A stretch of DNA of 64,000 bases from Circinella minor (GCA_016758965.1 JAEPRB010000163.1:27811-91810), one strand, 5' to 3'; shown: positions 14,223 through 27,817, counted from the first letter of the stretch. Numbers and translations are program-made. The notes: a model not told the origin generated them from the sequence alone.

Positions 14223-16871
14223 TTAAAGTTTGCTATCTTGATTTGTTTTTCCAGAAGAAGAGAAAAAAATATTCCAAGCAGCACCAAATACAGTAGAAAT
14301 AGTCTTAATTTTAGCACCAGCAGCAGCAGGAAAACCAAAAACCATGACAGACATGAGCTGTTTCTTTGAATCAGTATATGGGGGATATCTTGCTTGATTA
14401 GCAGATTCAAGTGAAGTAGATTTGATCATAGTTGACCGTTCATGTGTGAATGTGTCAAACGATTTATCACCATGGTAACTTCCTATAATAATATAAATAT
14501 ATTCATGCAACAAAGTTTAATTTCTTTTAAGTTTAAGAAAATAGCATAATCTATTTTTTGTAGCGTATGTAATACAAAATTGAACATTTATAGAAAAAGA
14601 GAACGAGTGAAACTTACCCATGCCTGATGGACCGACACCACCAAATGGTAAAGACATTTCTTGCTATTATAAAATTACGTATAAAAAGTCAGTCTTACGC
14701 GTCATTTCTTAATTGAGTATAACAGGATACCATTATATGCTGTATATTTACCAGATGCATCAATGTATCATTGACTAATGTACCACCCGAGTTAGTCTTA
14801 TCCATGACTAAGTGTGAAAAAATTAGTTAGTAAAGATCCTCTTGTGCTTTTATGTAGCACAGCATTAGTATAGCAAGATAATACTTACTGAAGTTATAAT
14901 GTTCACTCTTGCCAGCAAAAATATACATAGCAAGTGGTTTATCCCTGTTGTTGTATATACCGAATTAATGTTTTTTTTTCTACAAATGAACAACTCTTCA
15001 TTTACTTTTTGAAGCAAAACTTAATAAAACTCACTTGCTATTGATAATATTCACGGCTTCATTTAAATCCTTTACAACGACGACTGGAAGAATAGGGCCT
15101 AACGTGAATGATAAAATCAGTAAATAAATAAGCAAAGTATTCATTTATTATGAAAACTATTGTATATGAAATAGTAGTACAATCCAGATAGTCTATTTGT
15201 GTGTGTTCTATATTCTGTATTACTATTTGTTTCTTTTTTCATATTATATACATACCAAAAATTTCATCTTGCATGAGATTTGGGTCATCTCCTTTGACAG
15301 GACTAACGATTGTGGGAGAGATAAAAAGATTTTCTCTATCTGTTTGACCACCTACCACGATCTTATTCCCTTCCGTACTCTCTAAAATTCTTTGAAGGCG
15401 ATCAAATTGACGATGGTTTACGATACGACCATAGGATTGAGATTCTTGAGGGTTTTCACCGAAAAATTCCTTTACAGTCGTTTGGAATGCTTTTATTAGA
15501 TCATCATGATTTTCTTGTGAGATGAGAACATAATCAGGTGCCACACATGTCTTTTTTTTAAAAAAAAACAATTAAAAAATTGCATGAGTATAGATATTTT
15601 TGCATAAACGTAGAGTATTATATCAACAATTTTTTTTTAAAAAAAAAAAAATTACCTGGCCATTATTATAGAATTTACCCCATAAAAGACGACGAGCAGT
15701 TAATTTAATGTCAGCAGAATCACAAACAATAGCTGGTGATTTTCCACCTAGCTCAAGTGTAACTGGCGTGAGATGTTTTGCAGCAGCAGACATAACAATT
15801 CTTCCTACTGCACCGTTACCAGTATAAAAGATATGATCAAACTTTTCCTCTATAGGAAAGAAAATTATTATAAATGGTGATTAGATTGAATACCAAGAAG
15901 AATAAAAAGTTCACACATCTCATAACAGATTATTTACAAATTAGGAAAAAAGAGTATTACCTAACAGCGCTGTTGTCCCAGTAACTCCGGCGTTAACAAT
16001 CGTGTATGCACGAGGATCCAAGTACTTTGGTAATGCTTTTGCAACAAGTTCATTGGTTGCTTCAGCTACTTCAGATGGTTTAATAACTGCACAATTACCA
16101 GCTGCAATAGCACCAACAACAGGTAAAAGTAACAAATGAATCTAGTAGAAATAATGTAGTGACGAATAAATAAGAGTGTTTATATAGAGATTGTGAAAAA
16201 GAAGAGGAAAATATATACGAACTGGATAATTCCATGCACCTAATTTAATAAAGATTCCCGTCAGCAAAACCAGTAGTAATAAGTTTAAAATAAAAATACT
16301 TAAGAGCAATTACCAATGATTAAGGCAACACCCTTTGGTTCTTTACGAATATAAGTTTTATCAGACGCGTTCAAACCGAATCGTTTTTTGGTATGAGTTG
16401 GCTTTGTCAAACGTTCAAGATTCTTTTATTCATTCCCAAATGATCTAAATTAGAGTTATTTTTTCCTTTTGATGACAATGACAATTGTAATATGTATACT
16501 AAAAAAAAAATAGTAAATGTACCACTTCTAAATTACCTTAATCATGTACTTGCATTCATCTACAACAGGTGCAACTTCTGCGGTTATTGATTCGATAGAA
16601 GGTTTATGTAAATCCTTATATAAGGCTTCTTCTATTTCCTTTGTATTTTCATCAAAGAACTGAATCAGTTTTTGTAACTGCTGCTTACGAAAAATCAAAT
16701 CCTTGGTGATACCTTTATTGTATGATTTAAAATGAAGATTAGCATGAATATTTATAACGATACAAAAGGCAAACGAAATAATTTATACGACAATAACAAA
16801 CCTTCATCAAAATTCTTTTTCAATTCTTGAACAATACCAGGAATATTTTCAACAGGAGTAAATTGAACCAT
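14223..16871 (-). CDS. Aldehyde dehydrogenase, ALDH3 (fatty aldehyde) type
   Basis: Twelve exons on the minus strand: 16802-16871, 16537-16712, 16314-16422, 16223-16239, 15961-16141, 15656-15849, 15256-15550, 15035-15098, 14889-14944, 14752-14807, 14618-14663 and 14223-14482; 507 residues. ALDH3 enzymes oxidise medium- and long-chain aldehydes with NAD(P)+. Key blocks: GAWNYP followed by the [18 protein letters not shown] cofactor region, [13 protein letters not shown], general-base Glu in LELGGKSP, and nucleophile Cys in [26 protein letters not shown] is typical of class 3. The C-terminal tail has a moderately hydrophobic stretch (GFPAAAG through AAWNIFF) that could anchor it to a membrane, as in fatty aldehyde dehydrogenases. 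Exon 4 is only 17 nt. Confidence 0.93.
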
Positions 16872-18000
16872 GATAAATTTGTGGAAAAAAAAAAAACAAA
16901 TAGAAAGAAAGTGTTAGTATAATACCTTTCAAAATTTTTGTTAAATCTTAATTATTCCTCTCCGCATTGTTGGGCCTCTTGTGAAACGTCGATCCTCTTT
17001 TTTTTTATGGTGAGTTCCCCCCCCCATTCATCATGTTATAAAGAAGTTTAAACAGGTTTAGTACTATTTACCTGTTGTTTGTTGTTTCTAGTATAACTAT
17101 TATTACGACTATTTTTTTTATATATTATCATGCGACTATTTCACTTTCAGAAACATATATAAACGAGAAAATAAATTTATTGTGTTTTTTGCTGTTAATT
17201 TTATTTTATTTTTTGAAAAAGAGAAATAAAATTTTCCACGCTTTTATCTAACAAAGCATTTTAAAGCAGTGTAAAAACATAACTTCTTCAATCAGGTCGT
17301 CAGGATAAATTAGAGTCAGATAATAACGTTCCTTATTCCTTTTCCCAATACAAACATAATCTCCCTTTCATTTCTTCTTTGCTTTTTTTAACCAATTTCA
17401 TAAATATAAATAGGTAAAATAAGAATTACCTTTTTTGAGTATATAGCGCTTTATATAAGCAGTTATATATTTTTATATATAATCAGATTCGTGCCTAAAT
17501 GATTCTACCTAATATTTAATACAGCTGAGGTGAATTAAGAAATTTGGCAACTGGGAAATATATCATCCATTGATGGTTACACATATCTTGCAGCAAAACC
17601 AAAACTTTTTCCAAAACGAAATTGAAGTACTGTATAATGGTTTTCACATATGCACAAATATATACATTAATTATACAGTGAGTTTTTCTTTTAAGTTACT
17701 AACTTATCGTACATGAAGAAAAACAACAAAGATAAAGGCAAGTACCACTTTTTCTTTCTACATCTCAAACATATCAAAAACTAAATATTAAAACTAATAC
17801 AGAAGCAACAATAAAATACATGATCTTTTCCTCTTTGAAAAAGTAGATTACATTGAAAAAAAGGTGATATACATGCTAGCTTTCGTTGATCCCTTGTATT
17901 GCCACATAAAATCAAAACAAACAAGCAGAGAAACAAATAAAAAGCACATATATATAAGTTATTATTATTATTATTATTACTATTATACTAATTATATTGA
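16872..18000. other. Intergenic region upstream of the aldehyde dehydrogenase
   Basis: About 1.1 kb of AT-rich DNA containing the ALDH promoter and the 3' end of the secreted-protein gene. A C run (17019-17026) and T/A tracts are present. No gene is seen. Confidence 0.6.
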
Positions 18001-19392
18001 CTAATAATCTCCTGCTTTTAAAGCATAAACAGGTCGATTACCCGGATGTTCCCCGTTTACCCATAATTGGTCACCTTGTTTACGATAACTAAGATCTTCG
18101 GCTCCACGCCACAAAACATCTGCATGTTCTGTGGGCTCATCTTGTTCTCCGGCAACCCAAGTAAAAAGGTGACCGAATCCCAAAGCACGAGAACATGAAA
18201 AATAATATTTAGATCTGTTATTCGGCGTAGTGATTGAAGCAACACCTTGTGTTGAAGTCAAAAAAGAATTGAACATTTCAATGGCAGGTGAGGTAGTTCC
18301 AGATGAATGGACAGGGAGTCGTGTTTCAGAGTCAATTTGAAATCTGGCAACGCGGCTTGACGCACCAGTAGAATCATATTCACCAACCAAAAATGTATCT
18401 GGTGTAGTTGTACGATCAAGAGACATAAAGGAAAATCGAAATCCATCAGCAAGATAGTGGCTATATATAAAGTATACATAATAAAAAAAATATAGTATTA
18501 CGTGAATTTTTGCTATTAAATATACACTTGCAACAATCAAGAAAAATATTTTTTATACATAACAGCTTACCCTGATTGAGGAATTACATATCTAGAATAA
18601 CCAGTAATTAAAAGACATATATTAATAACGTCAGTCAATACCGTTTGTATAGACAAATCAACTAATTATTTTTCTTTTCTTTCTAATTATAAATATTGAT
18701 ATATAGAATTACCTGTAATTATATGCTTCAAAACGCCCTGCGCCAACATGACCAATGCCATCGCCAATCGAAACCTCATAAATATGACGCAAATCAAATA
18801 TTCTAATACCTTTCTTTGTATCAACGACATAGAGATTGTAGCCATACCACATAATACCACCAGCATGGATTTTGGTTGTATGGAAAGAAGGAATTTCGCC
18901 ATCATCTGGAACAACCAAAAGAGCATTACGATACGACATTGTGGATTTGTCAATAAAAGAGATACGTACACCTTTATTTCCAGCGCTTGATGTAGGACGT
19001 AAATGATCATACCAGGAAATCAAAATTATATCATTTCCTTCGTATAATCCGTCATCGTAGGCATCTGAAGATGTCGTTGTACCTTGTGGATACCATAATA
19101 ATGTGCCTACATCATTATAGCCATCACGTTTTTCCCATGTAAATGCTTCAACAAAGTTATCTGGACCATCGAACGGTGGATTTTGATGGTTGGTATTATT
19201 TAACACGGTAGCTACGGAAACAATAGGCAATGCATCATCAAGTTTTGTAATAATGTCACTGTAATAACCAGGTTTTCCTTCTAGTTTAAGAGAAGATGGA
19301 TCTAGTTCTTCAACAGGTACAGCATTCACTTGCTGGTCTTGTGCTGTCAATAAATAATAACCCGCTAACAAAGCAAACAGCAATTTCTGCAT
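18001..19392 (-). CDS. Secreted protein of unknown function, propeller-like
   Basis: Exons 18713-19392, 18571-18591 (21 nt) and 18001-18460; 386 residues. The N-terminus is a classical signal peptide (MQKLLFALLAGYYLL, cleavage likely near VNAVP), so the product is probably secreted or wall-associated. The mature part is rich in Trp, Tyr, Gly and Asp in repeating beta-strand-like segments, such as DVGTLLWYPQG, IILISWYDHL, KIHAGGIMWYGYNLYVVD, KGIRIFDLRHIYE and FGHLFTWVAGEQDEP. These suggest a beta-propeller or similar fold. From memory, the HAGGIxWYGxxLYVxDTxxGxRxFD signature resembles actinobacterial secreted proteins; this was not checked. No catalytic motif is obvious. The 21-nt exon is required for phase and encodes YVIPQS. 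Confidence 0.85.
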
Positions 19393-22300
19393 GATGGATA
19401 TTGTTTTTGTTCTTTTCTTTTTATTGAGAATATACTAACAGATAGAACGTGCGAAAAAAAAGAAAAGTATGTAAAGAAACCAAAATATAAATGGTATTGG
19501 TTTTGTTTTATTATTGTTATTGGGATACCATTATATATAAGTAAATGTATTTCAGTGTTTTAGGTTGTGGGATCGTATGAACTTTTTTCGGCGAATAGAT
19601 TGATATTTGTCCTACGTACCTCTGAAATTTTCCATTGATTCTTCTAATCGTCAGACTGTGTTTATATTATTTTTTTGCAGACAATTTTATATATTACATA
19701 TATACTATCACAATATTTTATATTGTAAAAAAGTATCCCTTTATACGTACAAAAAGAAAGGCAGAGATAATCAATTAATCTTCATAAATTGTGCGTCATG
19801 TATATCCTTTTTTCATTCATTGGCTACAGTTTTTGTTGAACTAATTTTCTGTCAAACAAAGTACGTATCTTTATTCTACGTAATGAAAATTATGCGTATA
19901 CGTACGTAAGGCTCGTACAATCGGGGTAAGATGAAGTAGCAAACCAGATCGCGGGAAAAGTATCACATGGACACCAAAGAAAATATTACCGCGCTGCAGC
20001 ATTTTCAAAAAAAAAAATGTCACCGCATGCTTATTCTTAAGACAGTTGATTTATCAATTGTCAATGAATAACGGTGTTATTTGTTAATTACCTACGTTTA
20101 TAATTTAAAACATGATTTTATTTAACTAACAGCACTGCTCGTGTGAGTTAAATGAAATATGCTTATTACTAGTATATATACATTAGATATTCATAGACGG
20201 TTTTTAGAACTTCTTTATCTCCATTGTCGTTTCACAATATCTTGAAAGGAAGAAACTTCCTATTAAGTATAATATTACACACCAGAACGTTGCTGTTGGT
20301 AGCTGTGTTACATTTGATTTCTCGTTCTTACAGTTTTTTTGTGTTTGCGAATGTTAACACTATAATGAGGATCATTCTTGAGTGTCGCCAAAAAAAAATT
20401 AAACTCTTATTTTCCCATAGCTTTTTGGGAATATATAATAAATAACTAAAATCATGATGTTAATCATTATTGGTTGCCTTCTCATACATGAACACCAGGG
20501 TATACTAACTATTTTAAAAAAAATCTGACAATAAAGGTTTCTAAAAACTAAAATATATATAGATGTCTATGTTGCTACCAACGTACAGTCAGAGTGATAA
20601 TAATAGCTATGAGATTTGTAAAAAGAAAGAATCAAATACATCTAGACACTCTAAGAGATTACATTTACACTATGCTACGTACTTTTCAAAAACTTTTTTT
20701 TGGACTACGTAAAAACATTGTTACAAATCTTGTTACAATTAGACCTGTGATGTAAAATATCTCAGCGGTTTTGGGTATACGTATGAGAATCTAAATCAAT
20801 GTCTAGAATGTCATTCAACTCCTCGATTATCAATACTATCTTCAATAATTATTTGTAATATTAGTAACAAAAAAAATTGTAAACAATTTTACTGAGCATC
20901 ATGCACATAGCTAGAATAAAAAAAACACTTTTAGTACTTTTTCTTTTTTTGTAATCCTTTTTTTACGTAGTGTACTTGTAATAATCGGGAATATGTATTG
21001 AACAACTAAATATACACCATTACTATCTAATGGTACCTAAAATACAAGTAAATTTTATTATAGTGCGATGATGTTACAACATTCGTATAATTTATATATT
21101 AAGTGAAATACCATTCCACATTACTTCCAATTTAAGAAGCTAATTTATTCATTATAGCAATACAAAGCAGAGACTTCTCCCTTTTCCAAGCCTAAATGAC
21201 TAGGGCAGTACAATTTTTGTTGTTGTTGCCAGTATAAAAAACATTGAGAGTTATATTGGATTTTTTACAATATATAAAGTTAATCACTTGAAATCAACCC
21301 AACTTTTTTGTTTTGTCTTCATCGATGAAGCTTTATGATTTAAAGTAGCTTGAAACTGGATACCATCATAGAAGTCTCTAAAGGAAGTTGATAATTCGTA
21401 ATGTTCGAGATTGGTCATATTAACATTGGTGGTGTTTGCTATTTGCTGGTTACTATCAATAAGTAAATAAATTACCTTGGCTTGAAATGTTGCTGGTTAA
21501 TTTGTATATATAAATCCCCAGTCAGTTTTTGCGTGTCAATAAAACGGTGCCCCATTTTCTTTTGAATGCCATTGATAAATGTAAATTACCACCGTTGACA
21601 TCAAAGCAGCAGTTACATGATCCGTGCTGTTTTTCAGAGAGGATGTATATGATGCTCCATAGCCAAATAAAAGATTCAGTGCTGTTATTGCTATCCCACT
21701 ACGGGGAATTTCTCGACTGCTAATCTACGACCAGGAACGGGGAATCTATTTTTGCGGGAAATCTCTATTTTTGACAATTTTGGAGATTTGCAGTTGCAAA
21801 GCTTGTAGATATATCCCGTTCCATGTCGTAGATTTCTCGTAGCTTTAAGTAAATGCGTTTGATCTACTGTCCATATTATTTGCATCATCATACTACATTT
21901 TTACTACTAATAATAAATGATCATAAAATAAAAAAACATTAATCATCAAACAACCATATATATTTTATTTACAATGAAGTAACAAATTTCATTTTTCATT
22001 AATTATATACTGCCACTATTATATTCCAATACCATGAAAATAATATATTGGTACGAGCATTGGTTTGATTTGTTTATTATTAAAATTTATAAGTTCCCTA
22101 TCTATAATTACAAGCGACCATAATGAGAGTAAAGAAATATACTAAAGAAATATATGTTTTTCTATTGAATTAAATAGACGGGCTCAACAATTTTCTGTAA
22201 ATTGAGCGCGGTACCTATTATCCCGGCTTTATATCTGTCTGTGGTAATTTTATTGTAATATAACATAATAATCAATATCATTGAATTATTGTGATATTTT

Positions 22301-23273
22301 GTCAGTTTACGATAGCGATATTATACAAACAAATATGTACTTTTGTTATGATATTCATTTCGGGTTTATTCTATTATCACAATTACTTTATTAGTTAAGT
22401 ATTGTTTTCCTTTTCTAATAATATACAGTTCCAGTCAATTTCAATGGTATTTGAGGCCTGTTCTTGAATAGGACGATCAGTGAATATAGAAGTGCTACAA
22501 TTACTGATGCTGTTGTTTAGAGGAGGAAGTAGCCTTCAAATACTGCTGGTATTCATGCATACAGATAGAGTACTTGTTATATTACTCGTTGTAGATTTTC
22601 AAGTAACTGATTATAAATCTATGAGCATCCAATTCAACAATGCGATAAAAGATGGTGCTTACGGTTTTAGCATTTGAAATTGTACTGTAACAAATAGGTA
22701 CATCTATTATTCTTGATCATTATATGACTTGATATAACGCTATCACATTCCTTAAAAACACAAAGAAAATCAAGTGAAATATTACGATACGGAAATGTAT
22801 AGCAAAAAAAGAGAACCCAAGAAAAATGTAATTTCATTATTTTATAAGTTGGGCTCAACAATGTTTTATATTTCACAAAATGACTGGCATATAATTATGC
22901 TGAGCAAATAAGTTCTGATATTTTGTGGCGTGCTTTTTTTATTTATATGATAGTGTGAAAAATAAGTCAATGTTATGACCGAGAAAAATTTAGCAAAACA
23001 TTGTTAAACACCTACTCCACGGTGTAACAACTGCATTCAATATATCAACCACTGTTGTTTGTGATAACATGATAAAAGTGGAAGTAGTGTTATGTTGATG
23101 TCAATAATAACTTATGTACAAAATGAAAAAAAAAAACGTTTTTGTCTCTGAGTAAATCGAAAAAAATAACATTGAAAGTGTAAAGTAAAAGAGAGAGAAA
23201 TCAAACAAAGTTTATTTTTACAGAGTATGGATTGTAACAACCAAAAAAAAAAAAACTGCTAATTGTTTTTAAG
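19393..23273. other. Gene-free AT-rich region
   Basis: Nearly 3.9 kb without a supportable gene. A TATATATAA-type box near 19529-19542 may serve the secreted-protein gene. Scattered frames of 60-100 codons show no motif. The only structured item is an imperfect inverted repeat around 21722-21834. Confidence 0.55.
21722..21834. repeat. Imperfect inverted repeat
   Basis: The arm at 21722-21741 (AATCTACGACCAGGAACGGG) is the near-exact reverse complement of 21815-21834, with 2 mismatches in 20 and about 70 nt between. GC content is above the surroundings. It may be a transposon-end relic or a foldback; no coding sequence is inside. Confidence 0.55.
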
Positions 23274-24267
23274 TTAGTTTGGGAGAACGTTTGTCTTGAA
23301 TGCGTCACCATTGACAACGTTTCCTGGTGGGTCGTAGGAACAAGTGAAGAAGGGATCTATTAATGAAAAGAGTAGAAAATAAGTTAGCACAAGAATACAC
23401 AATTTACTTTCAGCTTAAATTATAAGTGATATTATTATAATACATACTTCCATTGCAGTCAGCAACAGCACAACCAAGTTTAGTGGTACCAACCCAAACA
23501 ATTTGAGTAAAGTGACCAACACCATGTTTGAAACCAGGGTTCGAGTAGTCATATTGAGAATTTTCGTCATACCAAGCAGTAACAACACTCTCCCAATTGG
23601 AGAAGCCTTGGGCAATGTTTTCACCATAAGAACCCTAATAAAAATAAAGTTGACTCATACAATAAGCAACATGTTTATTTCTTCTTCGTGATATAAAAAT
23701 GAATAATTGTAGCAAAAAACAACTTACTTGACTATGTTCAAAGACACAGCGATCGGACCATTTTTGAGCATAAGCAGCTAAAGTTGCATCCCAAACAAGA
23801 GGAGGAGCAGAATGCTTAGCACGGAATTGGTTGTGCAAGTCTAAAACTTCGGAAGCAGAACCACTAGCAGAGCTACCAGTAGATTGTTGTTGTTTTTTAT
23901 TGTCATGCGAAGGAAGATCGGAAGGTTTTGGCGAATCTTTTGATGGGGTAGAAGGGGCAGGCATTTCAACGTCTTTGTCTGCACCAGCGGGAGCGCCCTT
24001 ATTATCGTTACAAGGCTCGCCAGGGAGATTGCCTGAAGTTACCTGTCCGGCACCATAATAGTAAGTTTTAGTGGGTTGCTCTTCATCACCACGACGTTGA
24101 AGGGATTGTTCACCACCATTTACGTAAGTAGGATTGGTAATAATAGGATGACCATTTTGAGGGGAACCAGCCACATCGCTTGTGTCAACAGGAAGTGCAT
24201 TGGCCGTCCAGGGTCCAACACTAGCAATCGCCAGGACCGCAGCTGAAATCAAATGAAGTTTAACCAT
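23274..24267 (-). CDS. Secreted CAP-domain (SCP/PR-1/Pry-like) protein
   Basis: Exons 23728-24267, 23448-23634 and 23274-23356; 269 residues. The signal peptide is MVKLHLISAAVLAIASV, with cleavage expected after ANA. A linker of about 110 residues is rich in Ser, Pro, Asp and Lys (low complexity). The CAP domain then runs to the end: EVLDLHNQFRAKHSAPPLVW, WSDRCVFEHSQGSYGENIAQG, VTAWYDE, HFTQIVWVGTTKLGCA and FFTCSYDPPGN. The cavity His and Glu residues (HNQFR, FEHS, GENIA, GHFTQIVW) are all present. Yeast Pry proteins of this family bind sterols and lipids outside the cell; that role is inferred here. Cys residues match the usual disulfides. A TATA box lies about 130 nt upstream. Confidence 0.93.
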
Positions 24268-24396
24268 TGTTTTAATAATATAAAGGAATTTGGAATGGGT
24301 TTTAAGGTATACAAAAAAGAAAGGAAGTGGTTTTGAAGAAGTGAGAGAGACTTTGGATAATGAAAAAAAATCGGATAAGTATAATTTCCAACCTTG

Positions 24397-24405
24397 CTTT
24401 TATAC
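24397..24405 (-). promoter_or_regulatory. TATA box of the CAP-protein gene
   Basis: GTATAAAAG on the minus strand, about 130 nt upstream of the CAP-protein ATG, in an otherwise A-rich upstream region. It is a good match to a TATA element of an inducible, strongly expressed secreted-protein gene. Confidence 0.5.
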
Positions 24406-25545
24406 TTTTTTTCTGGAAAAGATTTATTGACGCGATGCTTCAAATAATACACATCCAGCTCTAATGAGGGGGGTGTTACACAAATTAGCAAGTTTGGTAA
24501 TGTTTCAGACCTGTCATTTATTCCGAAATTTATATAAAAAAAAGTAAGGGGTCATTGGCCGCGACCGTTATCTAATTTCTTTGTACATTTGGTTTTATTA
24601 TTCATTCTTTTTTGATAGTCGTGATTTTTTTTTAGAAATGATTTACAGAAAATATATGATATGTATTTCTCCCATATAAAAAAAAAGACATTTAATCGCA
24701 TTATCGAGCATTCTAATAACGTTCCTGATTATATTTCGGATATTCAATTTCACTTTTTGCCAATAACGGCAATGGCACTAAATTACTGAACGGACGGTCA
24801 GACTGAGAAAATTTTGTTAACATTGAATGGAACTCCTCTCCTGTCGCACTACTCTCACGTCCACTCTCACACACAGACAAATCCCGATCTATGTACTATA
24901 TCTTTGTTCAGTAATTCTCAAAATTGTTTAGCTCGAAAAATAGTTATGCGAAAGTAGTTTTGTTAATGTTACATCACAGTCATTACACAGATATTTAAGA
25001 TAGGTCTCACAAAGGTCGATCTTATGAGTGAACGCCATATGCATTATATAGTTAAAGAAATTACAAATTACAAATAAATTGAATTTATATAAAGACACTA
25101 AAAATTTATACATTGATTTGCCGTCTGTCAGATCATCGCTAACGATTCCCATGCTAAGACTATTATGGATAACATGTTATTTACATTGAACTCCTATAAT
25201 ATATGTCGATATTGGTGTATTCTAATACTTTTATATGGTAGTGGTTCTATTTGTACTTTCTGTGAAAAAAATAACAGGTTATCTAATACCTACTAAAGAT
25301 CACCATACTACATAGACATCATCATATCAATTATATATTTATTTGTTTTTTACGTACAAGAAAGTTATTTGATCATCAAGGTTAATAAAGCTATCGTATT
25401 TCTTGACATATATTTTTTATTTTATCTTTAGTAAGCTAACAAATACAGTACAATTACTTTCCATTTTAATAATATAGTGAACATTAGCCCCTCATTTTTT
25501 TCTGAATTGTGTCTTTCTTTACATGAGACAGTGAGTAGTGACCAT

Positions 25546-25572
25546 TGTGTGTGTGTGTGTGTGTGTGTGTGT
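25546..25572. repeat. (TG)n microsatellite
   Basis: Uninterrupted TG dinucleotide run of about 13 units in intergenic DNA. Confidence 0.9.
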
Positions 25573-27090
25573 TTTTTTAAAAAAAAGGAATAAAATAAAA
25601 TAAAAGATATTATCTGAAATGCGAATTTTCCATATGCTGTCAAAGGACTGTCTCAACCGAAGAAAATATACATTTACTAACTTCATATATATTTGACATC
25701 AATGATATATAAAACAAAGTACAGTACTATGTAAAAAGAAAAATTGGGTTGTTTCAACATACTACTATCATACTTTTGCAATTGTGATATAGTCTAATAT
25801 GATTTATTAGGAATTAATTTATTTGATAAAATAAACTATCGATACAACAGAAAAATAAAAATAATGATCCACCATCATCACCGATTGGACAAATACTCTT
25901 TCTTGCATGCTAACTTACATTGTAAGATTATAAAGTTTTGAGTTTTTGGAAACACGAGTATTTAAATATATGATTCCGATCACATTGCCACGTAAGATCT
26001 TTTTATCTCTATTATGTAACCAATATTATCTTCACTTGTTACTCGAACAACAAAGAATAAAGAAGTCGCGCATATAGTATTGATATTCTAATTCCCAAAG
26101 ACAGCTGACGACCACATCAATGCACAAACATTATTGTATACTCCGTGCGTAGAAAGGGAATTACTACACGCGCTGGAAAATTGACTATATGCTCCAAAAA
26201 AAGAAAGGCCAGGATGGTATATTCAATATTATTTGCTCACCGATAACTTCTATGCTAGTTGGAAATGAGATCAATTTCAAGTGCATGTAGTAACCCCATA
26301 TAGAAAATAAGCATCAGCCTTCAAATTATAACTCACTACTTCACAATTAAAAATTTCAGTTTACGCCTTATAGTAAACTTCAGTTTACTCTTTATATAAA
26401 ATTAGTGTGACATTCATTTTGAGGACCGCTGAGATTGTTTAATGTGTTAAACTACCTGCACCGTATAAAGAGCAGTAACAACTCGTGTTATTTTAGTATA
26501 TCAAAAATAGGAAACTCAAAAAATACCAGAATTTTTTTTTAAAAAAATAGCTTACCATAAAAGGTAAATGTACTATAAAGGGTATACTAAAAAATTTAAA
26601 TGCGCAAGTGAGAGCATCTATAATGCGCTGTCCTCCGCAACTTGCAAACAAAGCAAGCACAGTTTATATAGTGTGGTTTATAATAAGCAGGTCATTCCAA
26701 TTTTTTGTAGTGCTAACAATATGAAGTATATGGAAGTTCCGACTTTTCTGAATAATAAAAAAGTAATATTTTAAACTCATGTCTGACTTAATAATTCCTG
26801 TTGTTATTTTATGCAAACTAGTTCTCAGCAGTCTATCCAACAACTTTAAATGTTACTTTTGACGCCACAAAATATTACAACACTGACAAAAATATTCACA
26901 GTTTTTTTAAAGGGCGGATGAAAAAGCTAATAAATGACTCGGCTAATTATTATTGTCATGACACTATTATTATTATCTGGTCCTACACAACACGTTATTT
27001 CAATCAACTTCTTTAATCTGTAACAATTGATTCATTACTAGTACAAGAGCAGTAAAAGAGACATTGTTGTTGACCATTCGCATTACTATA

Positions 27091-27815
27091 CTGTCACCAC
27101 TCACTATAACAATATGCCCCCGTGAGACCAAAAGAGCATTGTTATATCGAATTATCCGCTATAACGAATTCTTGATCTGAGCTATAATGATCGGGTAAAA
27201 TCCTATCCATATGTACTTGGCCTCATTTGTATCTAATGTCTTGCAAAAAGAAGAAAGCTCCGGAACATTATACTGTTCATACGGTACATAAGCTATCATA
27301 ATATAACAATTCTTTTTTTTCTTTACATAGATTCTTTTTATTAAATATGCCTTGTCGTATTAGTTCTAATAAATTGAATTAGAGTGAGAACCAGATCATC
27401 ACATATAATTAATGCTGATGGTTCACAAGAAAAAAATGCGAGTACTTACTAAGACCTAAAACTGCAAAATACGTAGCAAATGATAAGCTGGGTTTTCACA
27501 GTGGACGAAAAGCAAAAGTGGACTACCATAAGGAACGGTTTAAAATAAATTTAAAAATGTTCCTCAGATCATTAAACTCTTGACAAAAAAAGGTCAAAAA
27601 ATGTCCAGTAACTACTATTATTTACATCTTCAATATATAAATATATTATTTGTTCGCTTGATATACGTAACAATATTTTTGCTGAAACCTTATCGGATAT
27701 CATTATATAAAAAAAATTAGCGATATTTCCCTGCTTTATCCGTCTTGGATCCCAAAACCCTATCGTTATATCGAAATATCCTTATGTCGAATATCGTTAT
27801 AGTGAGCGGTGACTG
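27091..27815. mobile_element. Non-autonomous TIR element, Tc1/mariner-pogo type
   Basis: A 725-bp element flanked on both sides by TA (27089-27090 and 27816-27817), the target duplication of the Tc1/mariner superfamily. The left end CTGTCACCACTCACTATAAC and the right end (reverse complement CAGTCACCGCTCACTATAAC) form terminal inverted repeats with 2 mismatches in 20. Sub-terminal TATATCGA and TATAACGA motifs recur inside both ends, as in pogo-like families. No transposase reading frame is present, so it would depend on a transposase supplied in trans. Alternative: a decayed longer element. Confidence 0.75.
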
Positions 27816-27817
27816 TA

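Larger units (their letters stand above)
24268..27088. other. Gene-free AT-rich region
   Basis: About 2.8 kb with the CAP-gene promoter at its left end and no gene. It contains a GT microsatellite (25546-25572). A 68-codon frame at 26568-26774 starts with ATG but has no recognisable content. Confidence 0.55.
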
